Below, in pieces: positions 7,931 to 16,496 of a stretch of 64,000 nucleotides of DNA. The stretch is from JBCCJA01 sp039045975 (GTDB lineage Bacteria; Planctomycetota; Planctomycetia; Planctomycetales; Planctomycetaceae): contig JBCCJA010000008.1 of NCBI GenBank assembly GCA_039045975.1, positions 35,159 to 99,158 on the forward strand, in the 5' to 3' direction. The notes below the pieces were generated by a model. It was not told the origin of the DNA. It did not search any database and was given only the letters and a program-made list of their open reading frames with translations. How positions within the stretch are numbered: position 1 is the stretch's first letter; each line of letters opens with the position of its first letter. The translations under genes and the position numbers were made by a program.

Positions 7931-9457
7931 CTATTCGCCGTACCCGGACGCGAGTTCAACAAGCGTGCGGACGAGGGCTCCGGTCGCCCCGCCTTCCCGG
8001 TGCGGCTTCGACGAGGCCGCGAAGGCGGGCCCGGCGATGTCGAGGTGCACCCACGGCGTGTCGCCGACGAACTTTTCGAGGAACTTCGCCGCCGTGACCG
8101 CCCCGCCCCAACGGGGGCCGACGTTCTTGCAGTCGGCGACGTCGGAATCGAGCAGCTTCGCGAAGTGGTCGTGCATCGGCATCGGCCAGACGAGTTCGCC
8201 GGCGGCGTCCGCGGCCGTCTGCACGCGGGACGACCAGTCGTCGTCGTTCGCGAACAGGCCGGAGACGTCTTCGCCGAGCGCGACCATGCACGCGCCGGTC
8301 AGCGTCGCGAGGTCGACGATCGCGTCACAACCGGTCGTGACGGCGTAATCGAGGACGTCGGCGAGCACGAGCCGGCCCTCGGCATCCGTGTTGAGCACCT
8401 CGACCGTCGTGCCCTGCCGCGTCTGCAGCACGTCGCCCAGCTTGTAGCTGTTGCCGGAGACCATGTTCTCGACGAGGCCGATGTAGCCGACGACGTTGAC
8501 CGGCAGCTTCCGCCGCGCGATCGCGGCCATCGCGCCGACGACGGCGGCCGAGCCGCCCATGTCGCACTTCATGTCCTTCATCCCGTCGGACGGCTTCAGG
8601 CTCAGCCCGCCCGAATCGAACGTGACGCCCTTCCCGACCAGTGCGAGCGTCGGCCCGTCACCGCCGCCGCGGTGCTCGAACTTCACCAGCCGCGGCGGGC
8701 GGTCGCTGCCGCGGGCGACGGCGAGCATCGACCCCATCCGCTCGGCTTCGAGCTCCCGCTCGTCGAGGACGGTGCAGGCCAGTCCGACGTCGGCCGCGAC
8801 CGCCTCGCAGACCTCCGCATACGAAGCGGGGTAGACGTCGTCGGCCGGGGCGTTGACGAGTCCGCGGGCGAGATTGACCGACTCCCCGAGCGCGACACCC
8901 GCGGTAACGTGTTCCGAAAGGTCGTCGGCCGTCGCGACCAGCAGTTCGAGCGTGCCGAACGCGACCCGCTTCGATTCGCGTTGGTACAGGCCTTGGCCGA
9001 CGCGGGCGATGGCGACTTCGGCGGCGATCGTCTCGGCGATCTCGGCCGGGGCACGCGGTCCGCCGTCCGTGGCGGGCATCACGAACGCGACGCGGTCGAC
9101 GTCCGCTTTGTCGTTCTTCGCGGAGACGATCCGAGTCGCGGTCCGGACCGCCTTCGCGAGTCGGCCGCGGGTTAGTCGGGCCGGGTCGCCGAGGCCGACG
9201 ACGAGCAGACGCGACGCCGCGAGTGCCGGCACGTCGGGAAGAACGAGCGTCTCGGCCGGCCCGGTGCCGAGGTCGCCCGACTCCCGCAGCCGCGTGAGGG
9301 CCCCGCCGAGCTTGTCGTCGAGCGAGGCCGTGACGGGGGGGAATTCCTCGTCGAAGACGGGAACGACGAGCCAGTCGGCGACCGCCTCGTGGGGCGGGGT
9401 CGCGACGGCGGACACGGCGAGCGGCGGGACGGCGATCAGTTCGGCGAGTGCGGGCAT
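7931..9457 (-). CDS. pepA: Leucyl aminopeptidase (family M17)
   Basis: Two-metal cytosolic aminopeptidase removing N-terminal residues from peptides; 508 aa. The catalytic C-terminal half has VGKGVTFDSGGLSLKPSDGM with the metal-binding Lys and Asp, KCDMGGSAAV, and the signature NTDAEGRLVLADVL. The N-terminal half is the macro-like domain seen in M17. ATG 9457 is the chosen start; a GTG at 9505 would add 16 residues and neither has a clear Shine-Dalgarno. It is first in the pair with pepF. Confidence 0.92.
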   Translation of the reverse strand: MPALAELIAVPPLAVSAVATPPHEAVADWLVVPVFDEEFPPVTASLDDKLGGALTRLRESGDLGTGPAETLVLPDVPALAASRLLVVGLGDPARLTRGRLAKAVRTATRIVSAKNDKADVDRVAFVMPATDGGPRAPAEIAETIAAEVAIARVGQGLYQRESKRVAFGTLELLVATADDLSEHVTAGVALGESVNLARGLVNAPADDVYPASYAEVCEAVAADVGLACTVLDERELEAERMGSMLAVARGSDRPPRLVKFEHRGGGDGPTLALVGKGVTFDSGGLSLKPSDGMKDMKCDMGGSAAVVGAMAAIARRKLPVNVVGYIGLVENMVSGNSYKLGDVLQTRQGTTVEVLNTDAEGRLVLADVLDYAVTTGCDAIVDLATLTGACMVALGEDVSGLFANDDDWSSRVQTAADAAGELVWPMPMHDHFAKLLDSDVADCKNVGPRWGGAVTAAKFLEKFVGDTPWVHLDIAGPAFAASSKPHREGGATGALVRTLVELASGYGE

Positions 9458-9836
9458 CGGGACGACACGGCTTTGAGACGGGGACTCGGCGAAGTATTGC
9501 AGCACCGCCGTTGAGGGCCGACAACCGGCCGTCGGTTTCGCCGTCTGTCGCCGCAGACGGGCGTCGCCGGCCCGGTCGCAGCCGCTTGGGCCGCGAAGTC
9601 AATCTGTGACGGTCGCGACGGTCACGACGGATGGTCACGCCGTCCGGGTCGTGATCGCGGCCGTCGCGACCGTCGCGACTGGTCCCGCCTCCGCCCGCCG
9701 GTCGACATCACCAGCGGTCCCCGGGGCGCGTCACGACGGCGTCGCGCCGGAGGCCGCGACCGTCGTCGACGCCCGCGCCGAAGGACCGGCCGCGGGCGTC
9801 CCGCGGCGGGCGGCGAATCATCCAGGAGGGACGTCG
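9458..9836. other. Divergent spacer between pepA and a secreted protein gene
   Basis: About 380 bases holding the promoters of both neighbours. The middle (9600-9690) is rich in GTCGCGAC and GGTCACGAC words that form short overlapping dyads. I see no gene, no T-tract terminator and no clear promoter hexamers. Confidence 0.35.
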
Positions 9837-10310
9837 ATGTCACGGATCGTGATGTGCCGGGTGATCGGCCCGGTTTTGCTCGTGTCGCTCGGCTTCGGCT
9901 CGGCGGCGGCCCACGAGCCGTACGCCTACCCGGCCCAGGCCCAACAGCCGGGCTACGTGTACTTGAACGCCCCGCTGAACCCGACGCCGCGTGCCGACGT
10001 GCCCGTGCAGATGGGCGGGACATACATCACGAATCAGGCGTTCGCCCCGCACGAGATGCTCTACGCCCACGATTACAAGGCGTTGTACCCGCCCTATTAC
10101 CACCGGGTCCGCGGTAACTGGGTCGTGACGCCGTTCGGCGTGAAGTCGGACGAGCGGTGGGAGCTCCAGGGCACGCAGGTGACGGTCAAGTACCGCTCGA
10201 AGATCCCGTTCTGGACCGGCTTCGTGCCGACCGACCGCACGTTCTTCGCGAACGACGACGCGGCCCGGTGGTCGAACAGCCCGAACCTCGGCCGCCTCGG
10301 CGACCGCTGA
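9837..10310 (+). CDS. Secreted protein, planctomycete-type, unknown function
   Basis: A 157-aa product with an N-terminal signal peptide (hydrophobic VIGPVLLVSLGFGSAAA, cleavage probably after AAA). The mature part is rich in Tyr, Pro and Asn, with YVYLNAPLNPTP and HDYKALYPPYYHRVRGNW, followed by a beta-rich section with KVKYRSKIPFW-like character. ATG 9837 is fixed by AGGAGGG at 9824-9830. It is the first of three co-directional secreted-protein genes spaced 50-75 bp apart, ending at a shared terminator, so they are probably co-transcribed. Probably a periplasmic or cell-surface structural protein; that is inference. Confidence 0.8.
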   Translation: MSRIVMCRVIGPVLLVSLGFGSAAAHEPYAYPAQAQQPGYVYLNAPLNPTPRADVPVQMGGTYITNQAFAPHEMLYAHDYKALYPPYYHRVRGNWVVTPFGVKSDERWELQGTQVTVKYRSKIPFWTGFVPTDRTFFANDDAARWSNSPNLGRLGDR

Positions 10311-10362
10311 ACCGACCGGCCCGCCCTCCCGCACAGTTATTGATCCGTCCCGGAGCCGCCCG

Positions 10363-11043
10363 ATGACACGCCCGACGTTTCTCACCGTCTGCCTCGCAGG
10401 CCTGATGTCGCTTCCCGCCGCGGTCGCCGGCGAGGCCGGCACGGTGACGATCTCCGACACGCCGGCCGACGACGTCGTGACGGTCGCGACGTTCCTGTCG
10501 GGCGGCCCCTGCGACGCGGCCTGCGGAGACGTCGGTTGTGACGCCTGTGGGTCGTGCAAGTCGATGCCGGGCTTCCCGTTCGGCAACCTCGGCGCGTACG
10601 GCTTCGGTGACCCGTATCGGAACTACGGCTACGTCGGCCCGCTGGCCGCGTTGAACGGCCTTGGGGCTTACGGTTGCAAGACGTGCCCGCCCGGTCTGGG
10701 CCTGCAGGGGGCTTACGGTGCGTACGGCGGCGGGCCGTTCGGCTTTCTGTCGAGCAAAGGCTGTTGCGGATACGGCTGCGGGCCGGCCGGGAAGTACGGG
10801 CTCGTTTACGCCGTCGACCCGAACTACACCGACCCGCGCGACGGTCGCCCGTACGCCGCCGAGGGCACCGGACTGCCGATGTCGGTCCCGCTCGCGCCGA
10901 CCGTCCGTCACACCTACAACTACGGCTGGGGCGTGCCGTCCAGCCGCGTGACCCCGATCTACCGTCACGCCGTCGCGGGGGCCGCGGCCCGGGGCGGCTA
11001 CGTCGTGCCGGGATCGGAACGGGTCATCGACCCGGCCGAATGA
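10363..11043 (+). CDS. Secreted Gly/Tyr/Cys-rich protein
   Basis: 226 aa with a signal peptide ending near LPAAVAGEA. The mature region has paired cysteines (PCDAACGDVGCDACGSC, near residue 50-65) and Gly-Tyr-rich blocks such as GAYGAYGGGPFG. The Cys pattern suggests disulfide bonding or metal binding in the cell envelope. Second gene of the three-gene secreted cluster. No catalytic domain is recognised; composition is like cell-surface or spore-coat type structural proteins, but no specific role can be assigned. Confidence 0.78.
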   Translation: MTRPTFLTVCLAGLMSLPAAVAGEAGTVTISDTPADDVVTVATFLSGGPCDAACGDVGCDACGSCKSMPGFPFGNLGAYGFGDPYRNYGYVGPLAALNGLGAYGCKTCPPGLGLQGAYGAYGGGPFGFLSSKGCCGYGCGPAGKYGLVYAVDPNYTDPRDGRPYAAEGTGLPMSVPLAPTVRHTYNYGWGVPSSRVTPIYRHAVAGAAARGGYVVPGSERVIDPAE

Positions 11044-11116
11044 CGACGGAACCTTCCCGAGCGAAACCGCCACGAACCCGCCGGCCCGACAGATTCTCGG
11101 GCCGTGAGGAGACGAG

Positions 11117-11854
11117 ATGAAGACCCCGACGCTCGCCGCACTCGCCGTCGCCGGCACCGGACTGGCGCTGACCGCCTCCGTCGTCACCGCCCCGGTCGCC
11201 GCCCAAACGCCGGCCCCTGTCCCGCCCGGGCCCGCCGGCAGCGGCTCGGAGACGGTCGCCCCCGCCCCGGCGATGCCGGCGGAGCCGGCGACGCTGCCCG
11301 GTGCGTCGGGCACGACGACCGTCGTCGGCGAGCCGTTCGTAGTGTCGGGCCCTGGAGCGGCCTACGGGTACCCGGGCTGCCGGACCTGTCGCCCGGGCTT
11401 CGGCTTTCCCTACGCGGGGCTGATCGGCAGCCCGAATCTGCTCCCGGGCCTGCCGGCCACGACCGCCGCCGACGCCGGGTTCAACGTGCCGAATCGGCAC
11501 CCGATCCCCTACGACGCGGTCCGCTACTGGAAGTGGAACCCGGAAGTGCCGTACGGGCTCGAAGGTTCGGTCCACCCGCAGGTGCTGCCGATCGTCGCCG
11601 TGCCGACCGACACGACCCAGCTCGGGTACTACTACCAGCGGGTACCGGCCTGGCGGCCGATGCCGGGCATGATCCCGCCGCCGCCGAACCCGGACCTCAT
11701 TCACGACCGCAACTGCCGCGGGACGGCCGGGCCGTACGGGTACGTCCCGGTCGAGCACCCGTTCAAACAGCCGGTCGACGACGGGTCGGAAAGTCCCGAC
11801 GGCGGTTACGGGCCGATGGCGGTCCCGGGCGGCGGTTTCGCCCCGGCCGGCTAA
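11117..11854 (+). CDS. Secreted Pro-rich protein
   Basis: 245 aa with a clear signal peptide (TLAALAVAGTGLALTASVV, then VAAQ). A Pro/Ala-rich linker covers about 30-70, then come a CRTCRPGFGFPYAGL segment and a Pro/Tyr-rich tail. GAGGAG lies upstream of ATG 11117. It is the last gene before the terminator at 11880 and shares the aromatic/proline style of the two preceding genes. Function unknown; probably envelope-associated. Confidence 0.78.
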   Translation: MKTPTLAALAVAGTGLALTASVVTAPVAAQTPAPVPPGPAGSGSETVAPAPAMPAEPATLPGASGTTTVVGEPFVVSGPGAAYGYPGCRTCRPGFGFPYAGLIGSPNLLPGLPATTAADAGFNVPNRHPIPYDAVRYWKWNPEVPYGLEGSVHPQVLPIVAVPTDTTQLGYYYQRVPAWRPMPGMIPPPPNPDLIHDRNCRGTAGPYGYVPVEHPFKQPVDDGSESPDGGYGPMAVPGGGFAPAG

Positions 11855-11879
11855 GAACGGCCCGCCCGCCGAGCCTCGA

Positions 11880-11912
11880 AACCCGCCTCGCACTGAGGCG
11901 GGTTCTTTTTTT
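11880..11912 (+). terminator. Rho-independent terminator of the secreted-protein cluster
   Basis: Perfect 10-bp stem AACCCGCCTC (11880-11889) and GAGGCGGGTT (11895-11904), loop GCACT, then C and seven T residues. Confidence 0.93.
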
Positions 11913-11918
11913 GACGGT

Positions 11919-13124
11919 TCAGTCGCCGTCCGGCCGGAGATAGGCGATCGCCCTGTTTAGCGCCGCCCGGTCGACCTCGTGGACGTCGACCGGATCGCCG
12001 ACGTCGCGGATCATCGTCAGGGTCAGCCGGCCGCCGAGGTGTCGCCGGAAGTCTTCCAGCCCGTCCCACAACGGTCCCGGGTCGTCGAGCAGGCCGTCCC
12101 ACGTCGGCAACCGCAGCGTCCGCAAGGTCGCGAGCACCGCGTCGCGGGTCTCGGCGGCGAGCCCGAGTTTTTCGGCCGAATAGGCGACGTCGATCGCGAG
12201 CCCGATCGAGACCGCCTCGCCGTGACGCAGGCGGTGGCCCGACAGCCCCTCGAGCCGGTGGGCCGACCAGTGTCCGAAGTCGAGCGGCCGCGCTTCGAGC
12301 GCCTCGAACGGGTCGCCGCCCGCGGTGATGTGCCGCAGGTGCAGCAGGGCCGATTCCCGGATCACGCCGGCGGAGACTTCGTCGTCGCGGTCCGCGATTA
12401 GGTCCGCCCGCGAGGTCAACGAGCGGAACAACTTCGGGCTCTTCAGCAGGGCGACCTTCACCGCCTCGCTGAACCCGGCGACGAAGTCGCGGTCCGAGAG
12501 AGACCGCAAGACCGCGGCGTCATTGATCACGCCCCACGGCACGGCGAACGTGCCGCACCAGTTCTTTTGGCCGAAGAGGTTGACCGCGTTCTTCACGCCG
12601 ACGCCGGAGTCGGCCTGCGCGAGTGTCGTCGTCGGCAGGCGGACGAGACGGAGGCCGCGGTGGGCGATTGCGGCAGCGTAGCCGACCGCGTCGAGCACCG
12701 CCCCGCCGCCGCAGACGAGGACGTAGCTCCGCCGGTCGAGGCCGTGACGGTCGATGTCGGCGAGAACCCGTTCGACGACCGACGGGTCGTGTTTGCTCGC
12801 CTCGCCGCCCGGGACGGTCGCGACCCCGCCGCAGAGTTCGACGCCGCCTTCCTCAAGCACGGCCGAGAGACGCGTGAGAAGTGTCGGATCGGCCGAGGCG
12901 GGGCCGTCGTCGCAGTAGGCCAAGACTTTCGGTGCCGAGTCGCCGCCCGGTTCGAGCAGACGCCACAACGTCTCGCGGTCGCGGCCGAAGACGTCCGCGG
13001 TGAACCGGAGCTGGTGGCGACACGGCACGGCGAAGTCGACGTCGAACGCGTCCGAGCCGTGCCCGTCGGCGAGGACGGTTCTTCCGTGAGAGTCCCGACG
13101 CGACGCGGCGGCCCGGCCGGTCAC
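11919..13124 (-). CDS. Sugar-phosphate cyclase of the dehydroquinate synthase fold, EboD-like
   Basis: 401 aa, NAD-dependent cyclase family. The NAD-binding VCGGGAVLDAVGYAAA is near 138-153, RLPTTTLAQADSGVGVKN at about 161-178, then the helical half with metal-binding motifs AGFSEAVKVALL (Glu), GHWSAHRLE and RHGEAVSIGL (His). The N-terminal VPCRHQLRFTADVF and the VKNAVNLFGQKN stretch look closer to EboD-type proteins than to classical AroB. The start GTG overlaps the stop of the upstream NYN gene by 4 bases (GTGA), so the two are translationally coupled. AroB itself remains an alternative. No other ebo genes are visible nearby. Confidence 0.72.
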   Translation of the reverse strand: MTGRAAASRRDSHGRTVLADGHGSDAFDVDFAVPCRHQLRFTADVFGRDRETLWRLLEPGGDSAPKVLAYCDDGPASADPTLLTRLSAVLEEGGVELCGGVATVPGGEASKHDPSVVERVLADIDRHGLDRRSYVLVCGGGAVLDAVGYAAAIAHRGLRLVRLPTTTLAQADSGVGVKNAVNLFGQKNWCGTFAVPWGVINDAAVLRSLSDRDFVAGFSEAVKVALLKSPKLFRSLTSRADLIADRDDEVSAGVIRESALLHLRHITAGGDPFEALEARPLDFGHWSAHRLEGLSGHRLRHGEAVSIGLAIDVAYSAEKLGLAAETRDAVLATLRTLRLPTWDGLLDDPGPLWDGLEDFRRHLGGRLTLTMIRDVGDPVDVHEVDRAALNRAIAYLRPDGD

Positions 13125-13981
13125 GTCGCGGGCTGCGGTGCCGCGACGACTTCCGCTTCCTCTTCGGAAACGACGGCCGTGTCGGTCCCGTTCGACTTCA
13201 CGTTCCAGCCGGCGCGGTATTCGACGGCGTCGATCGCCCGGACCTTGCCGTCGGGCTGTTCCTCGAGATCGAACTCGATGACGGCCCGCCGCTCCCGCAG
13301 GGCGGCGAAGGCCTGGTTCGTGACCGATTCGCCTTCTTCACCGAACTCGTTGATGTGCAGGAACACGTCGTCGCGGAAGTCGTCCCGCCCGAAGCCGGTG
13401 CGGACCGTCAGGAAGCCGAACCCGCGGTCCTCGTCGACGTGGTGCATGAACCCGCGGTGCGTGCCCTCGTCGTCCTTCGGCGGGAGCAGGTTCGGGATCA
13501 GCGGCCCGGCGAAGAACGTGTCGGCCGCCTCACGCAGCTCGCGGTCGCAGCCGTCGAAGGCGAGGACGTCGACCCGCTTACCCCGGTCCTGCAACGCCCT
13601 GATCAAGCGGATGAAGTCACCGTCGCCCGAGCCGATCAACACATAATCGAGTGCTTCGCACTGCAGCAACGCTTCGACCGCGAGCTCCAGGTCGGCCGCG
13701 CCCGAGGTCCGCTGCACGCCCTCGGAGTCGGTGAACCGCTTCACCGGCTTGAGCACGAGCCGGAACCCGGTCCGCCGGATCACGTGGTGGTAGGAGTCGA
13801 TCTTCTGTCGGTATCGCTCGTCGGAGTCGATCCGCTGTTCGTCGCGGGTCATGTACGCGTTCGCCCGGAGCACCGTCGTCCCCTGGGCGGCGACGAGGTC
13901 GAGGATCGCGTCGTAACGCATCCCCCAGCCGCCGTTGCGCGTCAGATTCTCGATATCGAGGAATACGCCAGCCTTGAGCAT
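13121..13981 (-). CDS. NYN-domain (PIN-like) nuclease fused to a cold-shock domain
   Basis: 286 aa. The NYN domain (about 1-165) has the acidic motifs GVFLDIENL at the N-terminus and GSGDGDFIRLI in the middle, typical of metal-dependent RNases of the LabA/DUF88 group. The C-terminal part (about 180-265) is a cold-shock-like OB fold: GFMHHVDEDRGFGFLTV and DVFLHINEF correspond to RNP1 and RNP2. This predicts an RNA-binding ribonuclease. ATG 13981 begins directly at the domain; ATG 14038 would add 19 residues and cannot be excluded. It lies upstream of and overlaps the EboD-like gene. Confidence 0.82.
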   Translation of the reverse strand: MLKAGVFLDIENLTRNGGWGMRYDAILDLVAAQGTTVLRANAYMTRDEQRIDSDERYRQKIDSYHHVIRRTGFRLVLKPVKRFTDSEGVQRTSGAADLELAVEALLQCEALDYVLIGSGDGDFIRLIRALQDRGKRVDVLAFDGCDRELREAADTFFAGPLIPNLLPPKDDEGTHRGFMHHVDEDRGFGFLTVRTGFGRDDFRDDVFLHINEFGEEGESVTNQAFAALRERRAVIEFDLEEQPDGKVRAIDAVEYRAGWNVKSNGTDTAVVSEEEAEVVAAPQPAT

Positions 13982-14121
13982 CGCTCGCTGCTTTAAATCG
14001 AGAGAGTGTGGCTTCAAAAGTCGAGAGATCGACCACATCAGCGGAGACCGATCGGAATCACTCTGATCGGGCCGTCGGGCGACCGCAATCGAACGGCCGG
14101 TCGCAGCCCCGGCCGATCTGC

Positions 14122-14640
14122 TCAGGGCAGCAGGCCGCGGTCCCGCAGGTCGCCGATATTGCCCGGCGTGCTCTCGATCGCCTTCTCGACGGCGTACCGC
14201 ACGAGCGCCGTCCCGGCCAACGGCCGCGGGGCCGACAGCACCGCGACCCGGTCTTCGTCCTCGTCTTCGAGCCGGTCGACGACACGTGCCAGTAACGTCT
14301 CGACGTCGGACCCGACCGGCTCCTCGTCCCGCGAGGTGTTCGCGAATCTGAGCCGCGGGATCTTCACGCCGCGGGCCATCATCAGCGTCGCGGCCGCGTC
14401 GTCTTCGTCGAAGAACCCGTCGAACTCGGGCCGGTCGGGCCCGGGCGTGATGATCTTCGGGCGACTGATCGTGATCTGGCCGCGAACGAGCCCGGCGTCG
14501 GCCGAGTCGTCGTCGGGCTCCAAGACGAGGGCGTACGGCAGATCGGTATCGCCGAACGTGAACAGCGTGTACGGCACGTTGCGGACGATGCGGACGGCGT
14601 CCCACTGCTCGCGGAAGCGTGTGACTCGGTCGTCGTGCAT
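14122..14640 (-). CDS. Conserved hypothetical protein, 172 aa
   Basis: A soluble protein beginning MHDDRVTRFREQWDAVRIVR, with a strongly acidic middle (EPDDDSADAG, EFDGFFDEDDAA) and a C-terminal helix. It has no signal peptide or membrane segment. It lies upstream of the NYN-CSD gene on the same strand with about 140 bp between, so co-transcription is possible. I do not recognise the family. Coding is supported by GC-rich third positions and by the absence of a better frame. Confidence 0.7.
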   Translation of the reverse strand: MHDDRVTRFREQWDAVRIVRNVPYTLFTFGDTDLPYALVLEPDDDSADAGLVRGQITISRPKIITPGPDRPEFDGFFDEDDAAATLMMARGVKIPRLRFANTSRDEEPVGSDVETLLARVVDRLEDEDEDRVAVLSAPRPLAGTALVRYAVEKAIESTPGNIGDLRDRGLLP

Positions 14641-14788
14641 GGCGGCGGGGGCCGTGGGCGGATCGCGGCGGCGGCGGGCGGGCCTACAGTGTGGCCGCGG
14701 TCGACGCCGATAAGCACTGTAAGGCGCGCGAGGGAACCCGCCAGTCGGCCGCGCGACTCAAGGGACCTCCGCAGGGCGACGGAACGCC

Positions 14789-15631
14789 GTGATCGACGCG
14801 AACACCTTTCTCGCCACGTTCGAGGCCACGCCCGAGGGCTGCGCCGAGCCCTTCACGCAATGCTTCGACACGCCGGGCGTGTTCGCCGCCGAAGAGGCCG
14901 CGGCCTTCGACGCCGACGCGAAGCCGTCCGGGCTCGAAGGGCCGGGCGTCGTCGTCTATCTGACGTTCGGCGAACAGGCCGCCGCCGTCGCCGTGCCCGA
15001 GACCCTGCCGCTGCCCGACTGGATCCACAGCCCCGACGACTCCCAGGCGGCGCGTCTGCAGACGCTCGCGATGGAGTGGTCGCTGACCCTCGCGCCCGAA
15101 GGACTCGAGGCGACCGAGTTCGAGACCCGTGTCGTCGCCGACATCGCCGCCGCGGTCATCCCCGACGGCGAGGCCCAGTACGTCCCGCTCAAGTTCCGGC
15201 CCGAGGGCGAGGACGACGGGCCGGCCTTCTGGATCGGCCCGGTGACGATCCCGGCCCCGGAAGCCGCCGCCGACGCGCCGCCTTCCGGCGACGCGGCCAC
15301 GGCTCCGACCGATGCCGGTGCCGCCGACGGGTCGACCGCCGAGGAAGACGCGGCTTGGGACGCCGAGCGGCGTCGCCGCATCCGCCGATTGCAGCAGGTC
15401 CCGGTGCAGATCGTCGTCGAACTCGCCCGGAAGAAGGTCGATCTGGAGAGCATCCTTTCGCTCAGCCAGGGCTCGCTCGTGACGTTCAGCAAGTCATGCG
15501 AAGAGCCGGTCGACCTGTACGTGAACAACTACCGCTACTGCCGCGGCGAGGCGGTGAAGATCGGCGAGAACTTCGGCCTGAAGGTGACCGAAGTCGGCGT
15601 CGTCGAGGCCCGCGAGAAACGCGTGTTCTGA
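14789..15631 (+). CDS. fliN: FliN/SpoA-domain protein (flagellar motor switch type)
   Basis: 280 aa. The C-terminal 80 residues form a SpoA domain (VPVQIVVELARKKVDLESIL, then VTFSKSCEEPVDLYVNN and GEAVKIGENFGLKVTEVG), the fold that FliN contributes to the C-ring and that type III secretion homologues share. The first 150 residues are acidic and Ala/Pro-rich with no recognised domain, and an EEDAAWDAERRRRIRRLQ helix joins the two. The gene is far longer than classical FliN (about 130 aa), as in several planctomycete homologues. GTG 14789 is the only plausible start. No other flagellar genes are in view, so a role in the motor is inferred. Confidence 0.82.
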   Translation: MIDANTFLATFEATPEGCAEPFTQCFDTPGVFAAEEAAAFDADAKPSGLEGPGVVVYLTFGEQAAAVAVPETLPLPDWIHSPDDSQAARLQTLAMEWSLTLAPEGLEATEFETRVVADIAAAVIPDGEAQYVPLKFRPEGEDDGPAFWIGPVTIPAPEAAADAPPSGDAATAPTDAGAADGSTAEEDAAWDAERRRRIRRLQQVPVQIVVELARKKVDLESILSLSQGSLVTFSKSCEEPVDLYVNNYRYCRGEAVKIGENFGLKVTEVGVVEAREKRVF

Positions 15632-15732
15632 ATCGCCGGTCGGCCCGTCGGCCGGCCCCGCGTCGCTCCTATCGGGCGTCGGGCCCGTTACCATGCCGTG
15701 ACCCGACCAGACCGCGTCCAGCCGCCCGCCCG

Positions 15733-16323
15733 ATGACGATCCTGATCCTCGACAACTACGATTCTTTTACATTCAACCTGTACCAGCGGTTCGGCGAGAT
15801 CGATCCGACGCTCGACGTCCGCGTCGTCCGGAACGACAAGATCGATCTCGACGCGATCGCGGCGGTCGGGGCGGACCGGATCGTCATCTCGCCCGGGCCG
15901 AAGACGCCGGCCGAGGCCGGCCTGTCGACCGCGGTCGTCGCCCGCTTCGGCGGCGAGGTCCCGCTGCTCGGCGTCTGTCTCGGCCACCAGTGCCTCTCGG
16001 CGGCGTTCGGCGGCAAGGTCGAGCCTGCCGTCAGGCTGATGCACGGCAAGACGTCGGCGGTCGAACACGACGGCTCGGGCCTGTTCGCCGGGCTGGAAAG
16101 CCCGCTGACGGCGACCCGCTATCACAGCCTCGCCGTCCCGCCCGACGCCGTGCCCGCAGGCTTCGTTGTTAATGCCTGGGTCGACGACCCGGCGACCGGC
16201 ACGCAAGAGGTCATGGGCATCCGGCACACCGAGAAACCGATCCACGGGTTGCAGTTCCACCCGGAGAGCTTCTTGACCGACCGCGGCCACGACATGCTGC
16301 GGAATTTCCTCGCCGCCGCGTGA
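15733..16323 (+). CDS. pabA: Anthranilate / aminodeoxychorismate synthase glutamine amidotransferase subunit
   Basis: 196 aa class I glutaminase that supplies ammonia to TrpE or PabB. It starts with ILILDNYDSFTFNL, has an oxyanion segment ISPGPKTPAEAG near 55-66, the nucleophile in GVCLGHQCL (Cys near 81), and the His-Glu pair in LQFHPESFLTD near 173. The triad is complete. The alternative name trpG is equally possible because neither partner gene is adjacent, and in many bacteria one subunit serves both pathways. ATG 15733 follows a proline-rich non-coding run. Confidence 0.9.
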   Translation: MTILILDNYDSFTFNLYQRFGEIDPTLDVRVVRNDKIDLDAIAAVGADRIVISPGPKTPAEAGLSTAVVARFGGEVPLLGVCLGHQCLSAAFGGKVEPAVRLMHGKTSAVEHDGSGLFAGLESPLTATRYHSLAVPPDAVPAGFVVNAWVDDPATGTQEVMGIRHTEKPIHGLQFHPESFLTDRGHDMLRNFLAAA

Positions 16324-16496
16324 CGCGGTCCGCCCGCCGTGATCGATCTTGACCGGTCGGCCGCGTTTCTCCGAAAACTCATATCCGGTCCGTCCTCATC
16401 GGCGGCCCGCACACCTCTCGCCGAGGCGGTCCCGCCGACGCGTCCCCACACACCGCGAGTCGCCCCGAGGCCGTCGGCGCCGCCCGACGTCGAATC

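Noticed and set aside
16324..16496. Small gene between pabA and murE
   Set aside because: The open frames there are short, Arg/Pro-rich, and overlap the murE start in other frames; no ribosome-binding site.
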